Shown one piece after another: positions 25,543-34,627 of a stretch of 64,000 nucleotides of DNA. The translations under genes were made by a program, and so were the position numbers. Under the pieces are notes generated by a model. That model was given only the letters and a program-made list of their open reading frames with translations, did not search any database and was not told the DNA's origin. Each line of letters starts with the position of its first letter. The stretch's first letter is position 1. The stretch comes from Bin87 sp965220095 (lineage in GTDB: Bacteria; Chloroflexota; Dehalococcoidia; Lucifugimonadales; UBA3495), in contig OZ244805.1 of assembly GCA_965220095.1 (NCBI GenBank), positions 1,302,001-1,366,000 on the forward strand, given 5' to 3'.

Positions 25543-25839
25543 ATGGCATCCAATTGGGACAACAGCACGGAACAAATACCGATCGTCAAGGCCCGCGCCA
25601 TGCTCACTCAGCTGCCCGAGCTGCTGTCTGCTGGAAACCGGGCGGTGGCTTTGACACGTCGGGGAAAACCGGTCCTGGCGTTGATGCCGTGGGAGTTGTT
25701 CGAGTCAATTGTCGAAACGATGGAGATCATGGGTGACCGCGAGTTGATGGACGCACTGCGCCGGGGCATACGGGATGTTCAGGAAGGCAGTCTTATCGCC
25801 ATTGATGAGGTTGCAGCCGAATTTGGGGGCGATACCTAA
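25543..25839 (+). CDS. Phd/YefM-family antitoxin
   Basis: A 98-residue antitoxin. The N-terminal 'IPIVKARAMLTQLPELLSAGNRAVALTRRGKPVLALMPWELFESI' is a Phd/YefM DNA-binding and dimerisation domain. The C-terminal helix (RELMDALRRGIRDVQEGS) would wrap the toxin. GGAG precedes the ATG, within the end of the toxin gene. The stop codon TAA is itself the target duplication of the IS element that begins at 25840; both duplicate copies keep the frame closed, so the antitoxin is unchanged by the insertion. Confidence 0.88.
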   Translation: MASNWDNSTEQIPIVKARAMLTQLPELLSAGNRAVALTRRGKPVLALMPWELFESIVETMEIMGDRELMDALRRGIRDVQEGSLIAIDEVAAEFGGDT

Positions 25840-26722
25840 GAGGGTGTGTGACAAATAGATTTAGGAAGGCTGGAGCCGTTTGAGCATCAGGTTGACCATG
25901 GCGATATGCACCCAAGCTTCGCTGCTCTCCGTGCGTTCCTCATAGTCTTTGCTAAGCCGTCGACATCGGCTCAACCAGGCCAGGGTGCGCTCCACCACCC
26001 ACCGGCGGGGCAACACCTCGAAATGGTGGCTGTCCGGCTTCCGACGTACCACGGTGAGCAGCCAGCCGCCGGTGGCCCAAGCCCACGACACCAACCGGCC
26101 CGCGTAACCAGCATCGGCCCAAATCACCCGCAATCTGGGAAACCGGCCCAACAGCTTGGCCAACACCAACTTGGCGCCGTCCCGGTCCTGAATGTTAGCG
26201 GCATGAACCACCACCGCCAATAGCAAGCCCAAGGTGTCTACTACAATGTGCCGCTTGCGTCCGGTTACCCGTTTACCAGCGTCGTAGCCCCGAGGCCCCC
26301 CTTTTCCGTGGTCTTTACTGACTGGCTGTCGATGATGGCTGCGCTGGGCGTGGCCTCTCGGCCCGCAGCTTCCCGAACTCGGGCCCGCAACGTCTCCTCA
26401 ACCCGTTCCCAAGTCCCGTCATACCGCCACTTCCGAAAATACCACCAGACCGTGCCCCAAGGTGGCAGGTCATGGGGCATCAGCCGCCAGGGTATGCCGC
26501 CGCGCAGCACGTACAGAATGCCGTTGACCACCTCCCGCAGGTCCGTGGTTCTGGGATGGCCTCTGGTGGTGTCAGGCGGCAGGAGGGGAGCTAATTCCTC
26601 CCACTGGGCGTCGGTCAAATCGCTGGGATAAGGTTTTCTACTCATGCCCCCAGGGTAACCAGCACCTCTCCCACACCCCAAGAACCCGAGGGTGCATATT
26701 TGGCCCATTGTCACACGCCCTC
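25840..26722 (-). mobile_element. IS5-family (IS427-like) insertion sequence
   Basis: An 883-base element with 15-base terminal inverted repeats (GAGGGTGTGTGACAA / GAGGGCGTGTGACAA, one mismatch) flanked by a TAA direct repeat at 25837-25839 and 26723-26725. TNA duplications and a transposase split over two frames are typical of the IS427 subgroup. It lies exactly at the antitoxin stop codon. Confidence 0.9.
25861..26645 (-). CDS. IS5-family transposase, two frames joined by -1 frameshift
   Basis: The DDE transposase of the element above. The first frame runs from ATG 26645 (MSRKPYPSDLTDAQWEEL) through 'PWRLMPHDLPPWGTVWWYFRKW' and 'AAIIDSQSVKTTEKGG' (first Asp) and stops at 26265. The second carries 'VIWADAGYAG' (second Asp) and 'PRRWVVERTLAWLSRCRRLSKDYE' (Glu) to 25861. 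The frames overlap at AAAAGGGGGG (near 26300 on the minus strand), where a -1 shift gives one product of about 261 residues reading 'GGPRGYDAGKRVTGRKRHIVVDTLG'. This is probably programmed and not damage, since both parts are intact. Confidence 0.9.
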
Positions 26723-26739
26723 TAAGAGCTTGCGATAAC

Positions 26740-26883
26740 TTACCCGCCCAGCCGCGCCCGCATATTGCCGCGCCTCCTTCTGGAAATGCTCAATCAATCT
26801 AATCTCCACTCCCGCCGGGAGAGGGTCAGGGTAATGGCGGACTCTCAACCCGCCCCCACCGTTTACGCACCCGCATTGTAGCA
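26740..26883 (-). pseudogene. Deletion remnant: promoter and ribosome site fused to the last seven codons of a peptidase-like gene
   Basis: On the minus strand, TGCTACAAT (26875-26883) and AAGGAGG (26773-26779) precede ATG 26763. The frame is only MRARLGG and a stop. Those seven residues and the following bases match the 3' end of the M42-like peptidase gene at 27723. The front resembles the leader of the MBL gene. It is best read as a gene whose body was deleted between start and stop codons. Confidence 0.45.
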
Positions 26884-26926
26884 AACGGGGTGGCGCCGTG
26901 GGCGTAGCAAATGCGTCTATCCCCTC

Positions 26927-26935
26927 TGCTATAAT
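26927..26935 (+). promoter_or_regulatory. Extended -10 promoter element
   Basis: TGCTATAAT, 36 bases before the Uma2 gene ATG at 26972. No clear -35. Confidence 0.55.
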
Positions 26936-26971
26936 CCGTGCCAAAGGCAATAGCCGCCGGAGATTAGCGCC

Positions 26972-27685
26972 ATGGTCACCAAACCCGACAAAAGCGGTGT
27001 CGTGCATCAGCCCGGTCAGGATGAAACCGATGACCCAAGCATCGAATACCCATCCTCGGACGGCGAACCTATGGCAGAGACCGAATTACAGTACATCCCT
27101 TTGACCAACACGGTCTCGATTCTCCGCAACCGGTTCCGCGACCGCACCGATGTGTACATTATCGGCGATATGCTGGTTTATTACCGGATGAACGACAATA
27201 CGGTGAGCGTGGCCCCGGACGTGTTTGCAGCGTTCGGCGTAACGGGCAACCATCCCCGCGATTCCTGGCTGGTGTGGCGGGAGGGCAAAGCGCCCGACTT
27301 TGTGATGGAAATTGCATCCCAAGGCACTTGGCGGAGAGACGTTGGCGAGAAGCACAACATTTACGCCGGCATGGGGGTTACGGAATACTGGCGGTTCGAT
27401 CCGACGGGAGAGTGTTTTACTCCGGCGCTGGTGGGGGAACAACTGGTGAACGGCCAATACCAGCCTTTGCCTGTGGTTGTGGACGATTCAGGAACGCTGC
27501 GGGGGCACAGCGCCGTCCTGGAGCTGGACTTCCATGTTAAGGATGACCTGGAATTGCGGATTTACGACCCGGTCAGCGGGGAGCGTCTGCTCAACCATCG
27601 CGAAAGCGAAGAGGCCCGCCTGATTGCCGAGGCTGAAATTCAGCGGTTGCGAGAAGAGCTGTCACGCCTGCAATCACGACAGTAG
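26972..27685 (+). CDS. Uma2-family PD-(D/E)xK protein
   Basis: A 237-residue protein of the Uma2 family, a restriction-endonuclease-like fold of unknown role that is abundant in Cyanobacteria and Chloroflexota. The core has 'APDFVMEIASQGT' (Asp and Glu) and 'EKHNIYAGMGVTEYWRFDP' (Lys). A C-terminal coiled coil (EEARLIAEAEIQRLREELSRLQ) follows. The N-terminal ~35 residues are polar; Met 27071 is an alternative start, but the upstream ATG has GGAG and a promoter. Two more Uma2 genes are in the window (37971, 42150). Confidence 0.88.
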   Translation: MVTKPDKSGVVHQPGQDETDDPSIEYPSSDGEPMAETELQYIPLTNTVSILRNRFRDRTDVYIIGDMLVYYRMNDNTVSVAPDVFAAFGVTGNHPRDSWLVWREGKAPDFVMEIASQGTWRRDVGEKHNIYAGMGVTEYWRFDPTGECFTPALVGEQLVNGQYQPLPVVVDDSGTLRGHSAVLELDFHVKDDLELRIYDPVSGERLLNHRESEEARLIAEAEIQRLREELSRLQSRQ

Positions 27686-27722
27686 CAGGTCGCCGGCTTT
27701 GCCGGTCAATTGCGCCGATAAC

Positions 27723-28838
27723 TCATCCGCCCAGCCGCGCCCGCATTGCGTCCGGCACCTGACGTATGCGCCGACTAAACGCCGTATCCCAACGCATTCC
27801 CACCTGCCGCGCTGCTTCGGTTACCAGCGCAGCGCCATTCAGATAATCGTTCCGGTGGATGTACTCCGCGGCGATGGAGCCGTCCGGCGCGCCATTGTGG
27901 TAGTTGCCCAACGGGAAGGCAACGCCCGTAGCGCGATAACCGTAAGCGAGAAACGCGCTGGCCTCGCAGACCCCCCCGCTCATCAGCTGACGCTGGCATC
28001 TGAATTCGCCATCTCCCGCCAACAACACCTCCCGCGCGCGTATCAGCGCCGATTCGGCGTCGTGGTTGAACGTGCTGCCCGCGTCGCCGGCGCGGATGAC
28101 CGGCCCACCGCCAATCTCGGCGCCCGGCAGTGTCCGCGACGATTCCAGCGATACTACCAGTGTGTCTGACGGCAGTGTACCCGCCTCGGCCAGCAGTCGC
28201 GCTCCCACCAGCCCCACCTCTTCGGCTCGGGTGAACACGCCATAGACGTCGCCGGCGGGTGGTTCGCCATGCAGCCGGTCCAGCGCCGCCAGGATGCAAC
28301 CACAGCCGGCCAGGTCGTCCGCCGCCCGCATCACCAGATAGTCGTCGTCGATGCTGAAATCCGGCAGGTCAAACACCGCTGGCGCTGGCACGGGGATGTC
28401 GCCGGAGTCGGTGCCGGTCAGGCTGATGAGCACCCGCCGCTGGCGTTCCTCGCCGTGCCTGCCCACCGTTGCGGCGGCGACGCGCCGGCCGGCGGGGAGG
28501 AGGATTTGCAGCGGCACATCGGCTTCAAACGCACCTGCCGGGATACCTCCGGACGCTGCGCCGATCAGATAATCGCCATCCCGACCCACTATCTCGAATC
28601 CCGGATGATCCATGTGCGCCATGAATGCGATGGGCGGGTTCGCACCGGCGTCGGCGCCAGCGATACGGGCGATGATGTTGCCGAAGGCGTCGGTTCGCCA
28701 CGAAACGCCAATTTCGGTCAGCGCTCCGCGCACCGCCGTTGCGACGCCATTTTCGTGGAACGCCACTGCCGGCTTTGCTCCCAGGCGGGCCAGATAGTCC
28801 AGTGCACGGCTGTCGGATTCCTGTCGGGATGTAGTCAT
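27723..28838 (-). CDS. M42/M20-like zinc aminopeptidase
   Basis: A 371-residue di-metal peptidase. 'PIAFMAHMDHPGFEIVG' gives the first metal His, 'RAADDLAGCGCILAALD' the bridging Asp, 'TRAEEVGLVGARLL' the catalytic Glu pair, 'SLESS' a further acidic ligand and 'LGNYHNGAPDG' the last His. The insertion of a small dimerisation domain is as in M42 (glutamyl aminopeptidase-like) enzymes. A TTG at 28868 extends the frame, but ATG 28838 behind GGAG is preferred. It ends 37 bases from the convergent Uma2 gene. Confidence 0.88.
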   Translation of the reverse strand: MTTSRQESDSRALDYLARLGAKPAVAFHENGVATAVRGALTEIGVSWRTDAFGNIIARIAGADAGANPPIAFMAHMDHPGFEIVGRDGDYLIGAASGGIPAGAFEADVPLQILLPAGRRVAAATVGRHGEERQRRVLISLTGTDSGDIPVPAPAVFDLPDFSIDDDYLVMRAADDLAGCGCILAALDRLHGEPPAGDVYGVFTRAEEVGLVGARLLAEAGTLPSDTLVVSLESSRTLPGAEIGGGPVIRAGDAGSTFNHDAESALIRAREVLLAGDGEFRCQRQLMSGGVCEASAFLAYGYRATGVAFPLGNYHNGAPDGSIAAEYIHRNDYLNGAALVTEAARQVGMRWDTAFSRRIRQVPDAMRARLGG

Positions 28839-28934
28839 TTTTGTAAACTCCGAGTGAGGATAGATCAATTAGCCGTATCGTAGCGCAGGCGAATTTCAGA
28901 TTTCGGAACGTGGTGCCCTTGTCATTTGGGCAAG

Positions 28935-29831
28935 CTAAGGCGTTCTTACCCATGCGTAACGGCCTGAATGATCACGAGTAAGCACGTAGTCATCAGATCT
29001 CGGGTCAAGCCGTTTTGGTACGCAGTCTTCAAGACTGAACACCCACTGCCTTCCGTCCACGACCATGGTTGGGTGGACGGCTCTGTTTGTGTAGCAAACC
29101 CCATTGCTGGCTGGTGGCCACCATATCATCGTGTCACCGACGAATATTTGTAGGTGAGATGCAGCAATTTTCAGAAAATTATCCGTGTCCCCGTCCTCAC
29201 GGTCATGCTGACGTTCGCAGTTAAGCGCTTCTTGTGGTGGATCTATACACTGGACTTCTACAAGGCCACCGCTGGCATTCGTTAAGACTGCCACACGACC
29301 ATGTCCTTCCTGGATTAAATAGTCATACGCCGCAATTGCTGCTTGTTGAGCAGAGACCATACGCCAGAGATATATGTCCATGAGTTTGGCAGGCAAATCG
29401 TCCACTTGCGTTGGGCTCAGGCCGCTTTCCGCGATGATCTGTGCAACTGCATCCTTTTGTATTTTGTTGAGGTCGGAGCCTAACAAAATTTCGTTCACGG
29501 CTTCTCGTTGACGCGGGTTGAGTCCGCTCGACTCGGTAATTTGCGTGACTTCTTCCCTTTGCGTCGGGTTGAGGCTGGAACTCGACACAATATCGTTCAC
29601 TTCTTCCCGTTGCCTTCCGTTCAACCCTCGCCCATGGTAATCCCAGGCTACCCGGCCAGCGACCATAACCGCTCCCAATGTCGCCAGCGTCAGAGCGACG
29701 TTTGGCAGCAACTCCCACACCCACCACGAACCAGCGAACCAGTTTCCCACGGCTGCGATGAACGCCAAAATTTCACATATGACTCCCGCTACCATCCATT
29801 TCGACCGAAAGATCATCCTTATGTTCGTCAT
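28935..29831 (-). CDS. Membrane protein with tandem 17-residue repeats
   Basis: A 298-residue protein that I do not recognise as a whole. Two membrane helices lie in the first 65 residues (WMVAGVICEILAFIAAVG; LLPNVALTLATLGAVMVAG). Residues about 73-145 contain four and a half copies of a 17-residue repeat with consensus LNPrQReaVneIiesSg, probably helix-turn-helix units. The rest ('MDIYLWRMVSAQQAAIAAYDYLIQEGHGRVAVLTNASGG' onward) looks globular. AAGGAG precedes the ATG. It is encoded just downstream of the broken type IIG gene, in the same direction. Confidence 0.7.
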   Translation of the reverse strand: MTNIRMIFRSKWMVAGVICEILAFIAAVGNWFAGSWWVWELLPNVALTLATLGAVMVAGRVAWDYHGRGLNGRQREEVNDIVSSSSLNPTQREEVTQITESSGLNPRQREAVNEILLGSDLNKIQKDAVAQIIAESGLSPTQVDDLPAKLMDIYLWRMVSAQQAAIAAYDYLIQEGHGRVAVLTNASGGLVEVQCIDPPQEALNCERQHDREDGDTDNFLKIAASHLQIFVGDTMIWWPPASNGVCYTNRAVHPTMVVDGRQWVFSLEDCVPKRLDPRSDDYVLTRDHSGRYAWVRTP

Positions 29832-29867
29832 GTGATATGGCTCCTTTCTGCGCTCTGCCGCGTCTAT

Positions 29868-31838
29868 TTATTCTAATCTACCCCCCATCTGACGCGCCGC
29901 CTGCTCCGCCTCGCTCAGCAGCCGCGCCACCGCCGACTCAATCGCCCGCGCCGTCTCGCTGTTCGGCTGCCAGCTATGCCTCAGCAGCCGACGCGCCGCC
30001 CGCGATTGGGCGTCGCCGGCGGGCTTGGACAGGATGTCGCTTTCGGCAATCAGGGCGGCGCACTCCTGCTCGGCGGCTTGGCCGAGTTCGCTGAGCTGGA
30101 CGTGTAGCGAGTCGCCGGCGTCGTAGCGCGGGATGGGCAACTTCCAGCCGTGTTTTTCAAAGTCACGGATTTTCTTGGCCCAGTTGGTGGTACAGAATGG
30201 CTTGGCCTGTTCTGCTAACGCATCGCTGTTCAGAATCGCCAACAGATAACGGGCTTCGTTATCTGATTGGCATATTGTCTGGTAAAGCTTGCGATCCACG
30301 ATTGCGTTGGCATCTCGGATAATAGCGGCGGTGGGTTGTCCCGACTGCGTGTAGGCAACCCTAACCGTTCCATCGCCGGCGATTGCGCCTTGCAAGTATT
30401 CGAGCTGGCTGGTGAGTTTGTTGAGGTGATTCATGTTGTCAAACAGTTCAGTAATGACGCGCCCTTGATGCGCTTCCCGGAACATTGCGGCGGCGTTGTT
30501 CCAGCGGCGACGCATCGAATCGTGCAACGCTGCCACGTCAAAGCCGCCGTCGGGCAGCAAGGAAATCGTCATCGTAGGGCGATGCACGGGCAGAGCCGCC
30601 TTCAACGGCTCCAGAGCTGCGTAAGGAGCGACGCACTCTCCCAAATACACGTCAAATAAATGGTCGTTGTGTACCACGCCATCCAGCAAGTGCAATTGCC
30701 CGTCGTACTTTACGTTGTCCTGGCCGCTCACCCGAGGCCGGACGTTGGTGGTGTTGGCGGCGGGTATCATCGCCGTGTGCGGCGTGGTCTCAACGAAAAA
30801 CAGGCGTCGGTCAGTGATGGTGGGCCCCTGGCTGGACAGTTCGGCGTAGGGCGACTTGAACTTGCCGTCGTCGTGATGGAGCGCTTCGATCTTTCGAGTG
30901 ATGCCAGCGTAGTTCTCCTGCCAGTTGCCTCTCCACACCTGCACGGTCGCCGGCGCCAGCGCAGCGCCTTGACCTGCGCCGGTGTACCGTGCGAACACCA
31001 CGCTGGCCGGCATCGGGAAGAAGTCCGGTACTACGTTGTCCAGGTCCCACGGTTCGCGAACCCGCAGGTTCAGCCCGATGCTGGGCGCGTTGCGTCCGCC
31101 CTTGCGCTTGTAGGTTCCACTGCGCCACTTCAGATGCTGCCCGCTGCGCAGCGCGCTGTGGGGCATCACCATGCCGATCATGGCTTGCGACTTGGCGTAC
31201 AGCTCGGAGCAGCGGGTGTAGAACAGCGTGGCGATGTCCTGGTGAGGGGCGAGCTTCCCGCCAGCCCAGATCTGGTAGCGCTTTTCGCTCATCTCCCGTA
31301 GTTCAGTCCGAATGATGTCCGCGCTCTGACCGTAGGTGAGCCAGGGCGGGTTGCCGATGATTCGGTCCACCTTCTCCTCGGCGATCACCGCCGGACGGAT
31401 CATGTTGCGGATATAATACGCCCACACGTGGTTGCGGTCGGCGGCGTGCAACTCCCGCATTGCGGTGGCGATTGCCTTGACGCTCTGGCGGCACTCGTCG
31501 CTCATCGGGCGCTCGTCGGCAATGCGTTCAGCATCTCTTCCTTCGTCGATGGCGGTTGCCATTTCGGAGATGAGCCGGTCAATGTCGGCCTGCTGGCGGG
31601 CCAGTTCCTTGGGGATACTGAACGTGATCGGCTCGCTGTGGCCCGGCAGGGTTTCGCCGGTTTCCAACTTGATGGATTGACTGGAGGACAGGGTTCCGGT
31701 GTCGTAGCGCAGTTGCATGGAGTCGCCCAGGTAGATAGGCGCGCTCACGGCGCCGGCGCCCGTGCCATCCTCGCGGGCGGCGCGGATGGTGTCAGCGGCG
31801 GCCATTACCCAAGTGGCCTTGGCCAGTTGGACCGCCAC
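29868..31838 (-). pseudogene. Type IIG restriction-modification enzyme, C-terminal fragment cut off by IS66 element
   Basis: The 3' part of a gene interrupted at 31867. Read through the junction it begins 'GIDIHPVAVQLAKATWVMAAADTI', the segment after methyltransferase motif I, then has motif IV 'IIGNPPWLTYGQ' and a long C-terminal recognition region. An ATG at 31838 could start a 656-residue product, but it would lack the nuclease and the SAM-binding motif. Removing the IS and one 8-base duplication joins it in frame with the fragment at 33200-34477 to give 1,056 residues. Confidence 0.88.
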
Positions 31839-31867
31839 CGGGTGGATGTCAATCCCAACTATGTTTT

Positions 31868-33298
31868 GTAACTGTTCAGACTGGGGCGAGTTGGGGTTGG
31901 GAGAGGATGGAGTTCAGGGCATGGTAGGGGTTGCAGCCTCGCAAGCGCCATGTGCCGAACAAGGAAGCGAGGATACTCTTGGTTTCGCTTCCCTGCTCCG
32001 AACGGGTCCCGCCGCTGATCTTCCGGCTCACCACCGTTGGGCGCAGGCTGCGCTCCGCCGCGTTGTTGTCCGCGCTCACCCGGGGATCGGCGACGAAAGC
32101 GAACAACTCCGGCAAGAAGCGTTCCACCCGCTGGCACAGCACCCTCATGGGCGCATCGCCGTCCAGGTAAGGCTTGCAGATGGACCATAGCCGCTTCTGG
32201 CACTGCTGTTGCAGCTTTACCCGCTGGGCCCGCTGCACCGTTTCCGGCAGGCCCGGGTCAGGGCCGGGATATGCCTGCGCCTGGTCATACACCTCCCGCA
32301 CCTGGTGGGCCCATTCGGCCAGTCCTTGGTGTTGAGGGTATCGCTCCTTCAGTTGGTGGATGTCCCGCAGGAGATGGGTCCAACATCTCTGATGCAGCCC
32401 TTGATGCACGTTGTAAGCGCCGTAGAAGTCACTGACCAGCACCCCGTCAAACTCATCCCCCAACACCTCCGCAACCACTTGCCTTCCCCGGCTGGCCCGG
32501 CGGAGGAAGTAACGTACTTCCGGATTGCTGAAGCTCCAGAGATACCCGTTGCGGCCATCTTCCCGCCAGCCTGTCTCGTCCCCATACACCACCGGACTGG
32601 CTCGAATCTCTTGCTGTAGCTGGTTGTACTCCTCCTGGCCTAGCCTGGCCACTCCACGCACCAAGGCCACCAGTTCCCCCACGCTAAGGCCCAGTCTGTA
32701 GCGCCACTTCAGGTAGCGTTGAATCACCCCATAGGGAAGCCGGCACTCCTCCCGGAGCACGCATACTTCCTGCTGGACTGAGATTCCCACCCGTTGCCGC
32801 CCTACCGCGAGGGCGCTCCAATCCGGTTCCGGGGACCACCGCTGCCCGCACTTCCGGCAAGTGCGTTCCAACACCACGTGCTCAGTTACCCGCGCCCGCA
32901 CCCGGGGTATGGTTATAATCTGGCGGCGCCGGCGCACCCTCCCGCCGGCCAGAGGGACCCGGCAACCGGGACAACTGGCCGTGGCGTGCTCTACCCTATG
33001 GGTCGGCTCCTCCCGACGCCGGACAAACCCGTGGGTACGCTTCTTGCGTTCTTTCTTGGAGCGGGCTGGCCGGTTGGCCTTGGCCCAAGAAGGTGGCTTC
33101 CTCTCCTTCAGTCCGGCATCCAGCGGCCTCTGTTGGCCTTCCAACTCTGCAATCCGGGCTTCCTGGGCCTCGATTAAGCTGATGAGTTGACCGATTATCT
33201 CAATCAATTCCTCCCGGGAAGCCCCGGCTAAATTCACAGGCAGTTTCATGCTCGTAGTCTATCTGGCTCATCAGATTTAGGCCAGTCTGAACAGTTAC
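31868..33298 (-). mobile_element. IS66-family insertion sequence
   Basis: A 1,431-base element with perfect 17-base terminal inverted repeats GTAACTGTTCAGACTGG, flanked by a perfect 8-base duplication TATGTTTT (31860-31867 and 33299-33306). GTAA ends and 8-base duplications are typical of IS66. It has only the transposase gene and lacks tnpA/tnpB. Perfect repeats imply recent insertion. Confidence 0.93.
31876..33249 (-). CDS. IS66-family transposase (TnpC-like)
   Basis: A 457-residue transposase. An N-terminal coiled coil (ELIEIIGQLISLIEAQEARIAELEGQ) precedes a zinc-binding pair CPGC...CRKC and the DDE core: 'VVYGDETGWRED' (first Asp), 'VLVSDFYGAYN' (second Asp) and 'SADNNAAERSLRP' (Glu). 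'CWTHLLRDIHQL' is also characteristic of the family. All three acidic residues are present, so it is probably functional. It is the only gene of the element and reads in the same direction as the interrupted host gene. Confidence 0.93.
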   Translation of the reverse strand: MKLPVNLAGASREELIEIIGQLISLIEAQEARIAELEGQQRPLDAGLKERKPPSWAKANRPARSKKERKKRTHGFVRRREEPTHRVEHATASCPGCRVPLAGGRVRRRRQIITIPRVRARVTEHVVLERTCRKCGQRWSPEPDWSALAVGRQRVGISVQQEVCVLREECRLPYGVIQRYLKWRYRLGLSVGELVALVRGVARLGQEEYNQLQQEIRASPVVYGDETGWREDGRNGYLWSFSNPEVRYFLRRASRGRQVVAEVLGDEFDGVLVSDFYGAYNVHQGLHQRCWTHLLRDIHQLKERYPQHQGLAEWAHQVREVYDQAQAYPGPDPGLPETVQRAQRVKLQQQCQKRLWSICKPYLDGDAPMRVLCQRVERFLPELFAFVADPRVSADNNAAERSLRPTVVSRKISGGTRSEQGSETKSILASLFGTWRLRGCNPYHALNSILSQPQLAPV

Positions 33299-34477
33299 TA
33301 TGTTTTCCTGCAATTTCTTCAGGGTTTCGGTCTGCGATAGTCCGCCTGAGTGGTTGAGGATGAGCTCAACTGCCGTTTCGATGAACGTACCGCTGCCGCA
33401 GGACGGATCCATCACTCGCTGGTTCAGGGGGTCGTCAACCACCGTTTGGGTGATTTCCTGAGCCAGCCAGCGGGGCGTGTAGTATTCGCCCAACCGCTTT
33501 CTCTCCTCCTGCGTAATCACGTTCTGATATAGCGTGGGAGTTACTTCTTTAGCGTTCGCCGTCCAGTCAAACTGCTCAACGACCCGGGCGATTTCCCGCA
33601 GGTATCCGCTTTCGCCCACTTCCGTGGGCCAGGTGAACAGGTCGGCGTCGATGACGCCGTGGAGGTCGGACTGTTCGGCCAAAATGCGCCCTTTGAGCAG
33701 AGCATCTGGTCGTTCGGAGGCGTGGCGGGCCACGTCGCCCAGCAGTTGCTGCTGCATGATGCAGGCAACCAAGCTGGTGATGTAGGTGTGCCTGATGAAC
33801 AGCCAGTTACTTTCGTCGCCGGCCGAGGCGGCGTCCTTGCCCAGGGCCACCTGCAACAGGTCTTGCCAGAGCCGGCGTTTCACTGCCACCGACGGATCAT
33901 CGCGGTGCGCTTCGTAGGCTTCCTGCAAAAGCAGGTTGCCGGCGCGGAATACGTCGGAGTTGCTCCCGAAGTGGCGTTCCAGATTCCCCACTGTGGGACT
34001 GATATTTTCGGCTGGGGCCGAGATGACATCATGCAGGTACTCCCGGAGTAGGTGCGTCTGTTCCGGGCGGTCGAAGATGCGCATCACCTCCTGCTTCTGC
34101 AGGGGCAGCTTTTCCTCGCCTACCCGGCGCAGAAAGTAGTGAACACCGTCGGTGAGGATGCCGTTCCTTACGCCGCTTCCTGCCTTGAGTAAGTGTTCGA
34201 TGTATGTGTCCAGCTGGTCAACATCCCTGGGAATAACCACTCCGCTCCGGACGATGTTCGTTTTGAACTCGATGCAGGTATTGTGGACGTAAAGGTCCAT
34301 CCGGCCGGGGTTACCGATCCCCGGTGGCCCTTCGGTGGACATTTCGGACGCCTCCGCTACGCCGGCCCTTTCAGCGAAACGCAGAAAGGCAGTCCTGATG
34401 TCGTTTTCGGACGCGCCGCTTTGGTGCCGATTGACTACGAGCCCAAAAGCCTCCTGTTCTTGCTCGGTAGTCATCAT
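33200..34477 (-). pseudogene. Type IIG restriction-modification enzyme, N-terminal fragment
   Basis: The 5' part of the interrupted gene. Residues 55-75 hold the nuclease motif D61-x8-E70-F-K72 ('GRMDLYVHNTCIEFKTN'). A helical linker leads to SAM-binding motif I 'RVMDPSCGSGTF' (about 365). The genuine sequence ends at '..LKKLQENI' (33299); the last ~30 residues of the open frame come from the IS66 end. ATGs at 34477 and 34474 follow GGAGAG. The truncated product retains nuclease and SAM motifs but no target recognition part. Confidence 0.88.
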
Positions 34478-34575
34478 GCTCTCCGCCGTTCGGGAATTTG
34501 GTCGTATTGTGCCAGTCTAACATCCGACAGGCAAACTAACTCCCTCTCCCATGGGGAGAGGGCCGGGGTGAGGGA

Positions 34576-34584
34576 TGCTATACT
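34576..34584 (+). promoter_or_regulatory. Extended -10 promoter element
   Basis: TGCTATACT, 44 bases before the GTG of the malate/lactate dehydrogenase-family gene. It abuts a CCCTCTCCC/GGGGAGAGGG palindrome at 34541-34574. Confidence 0.5.
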
Positions 34585-34627
34585 GCCCACGCATAATCGC
34601 TGTCGCCAATTAACCAGGAGGTGCGCT

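Noticed and set aside
26711..27007. 98-residue frame next to the IS5-type element
   Set aside because: It runs across a decayed leader and repeat sequence, and its end falls inside the IS inverted repeat.
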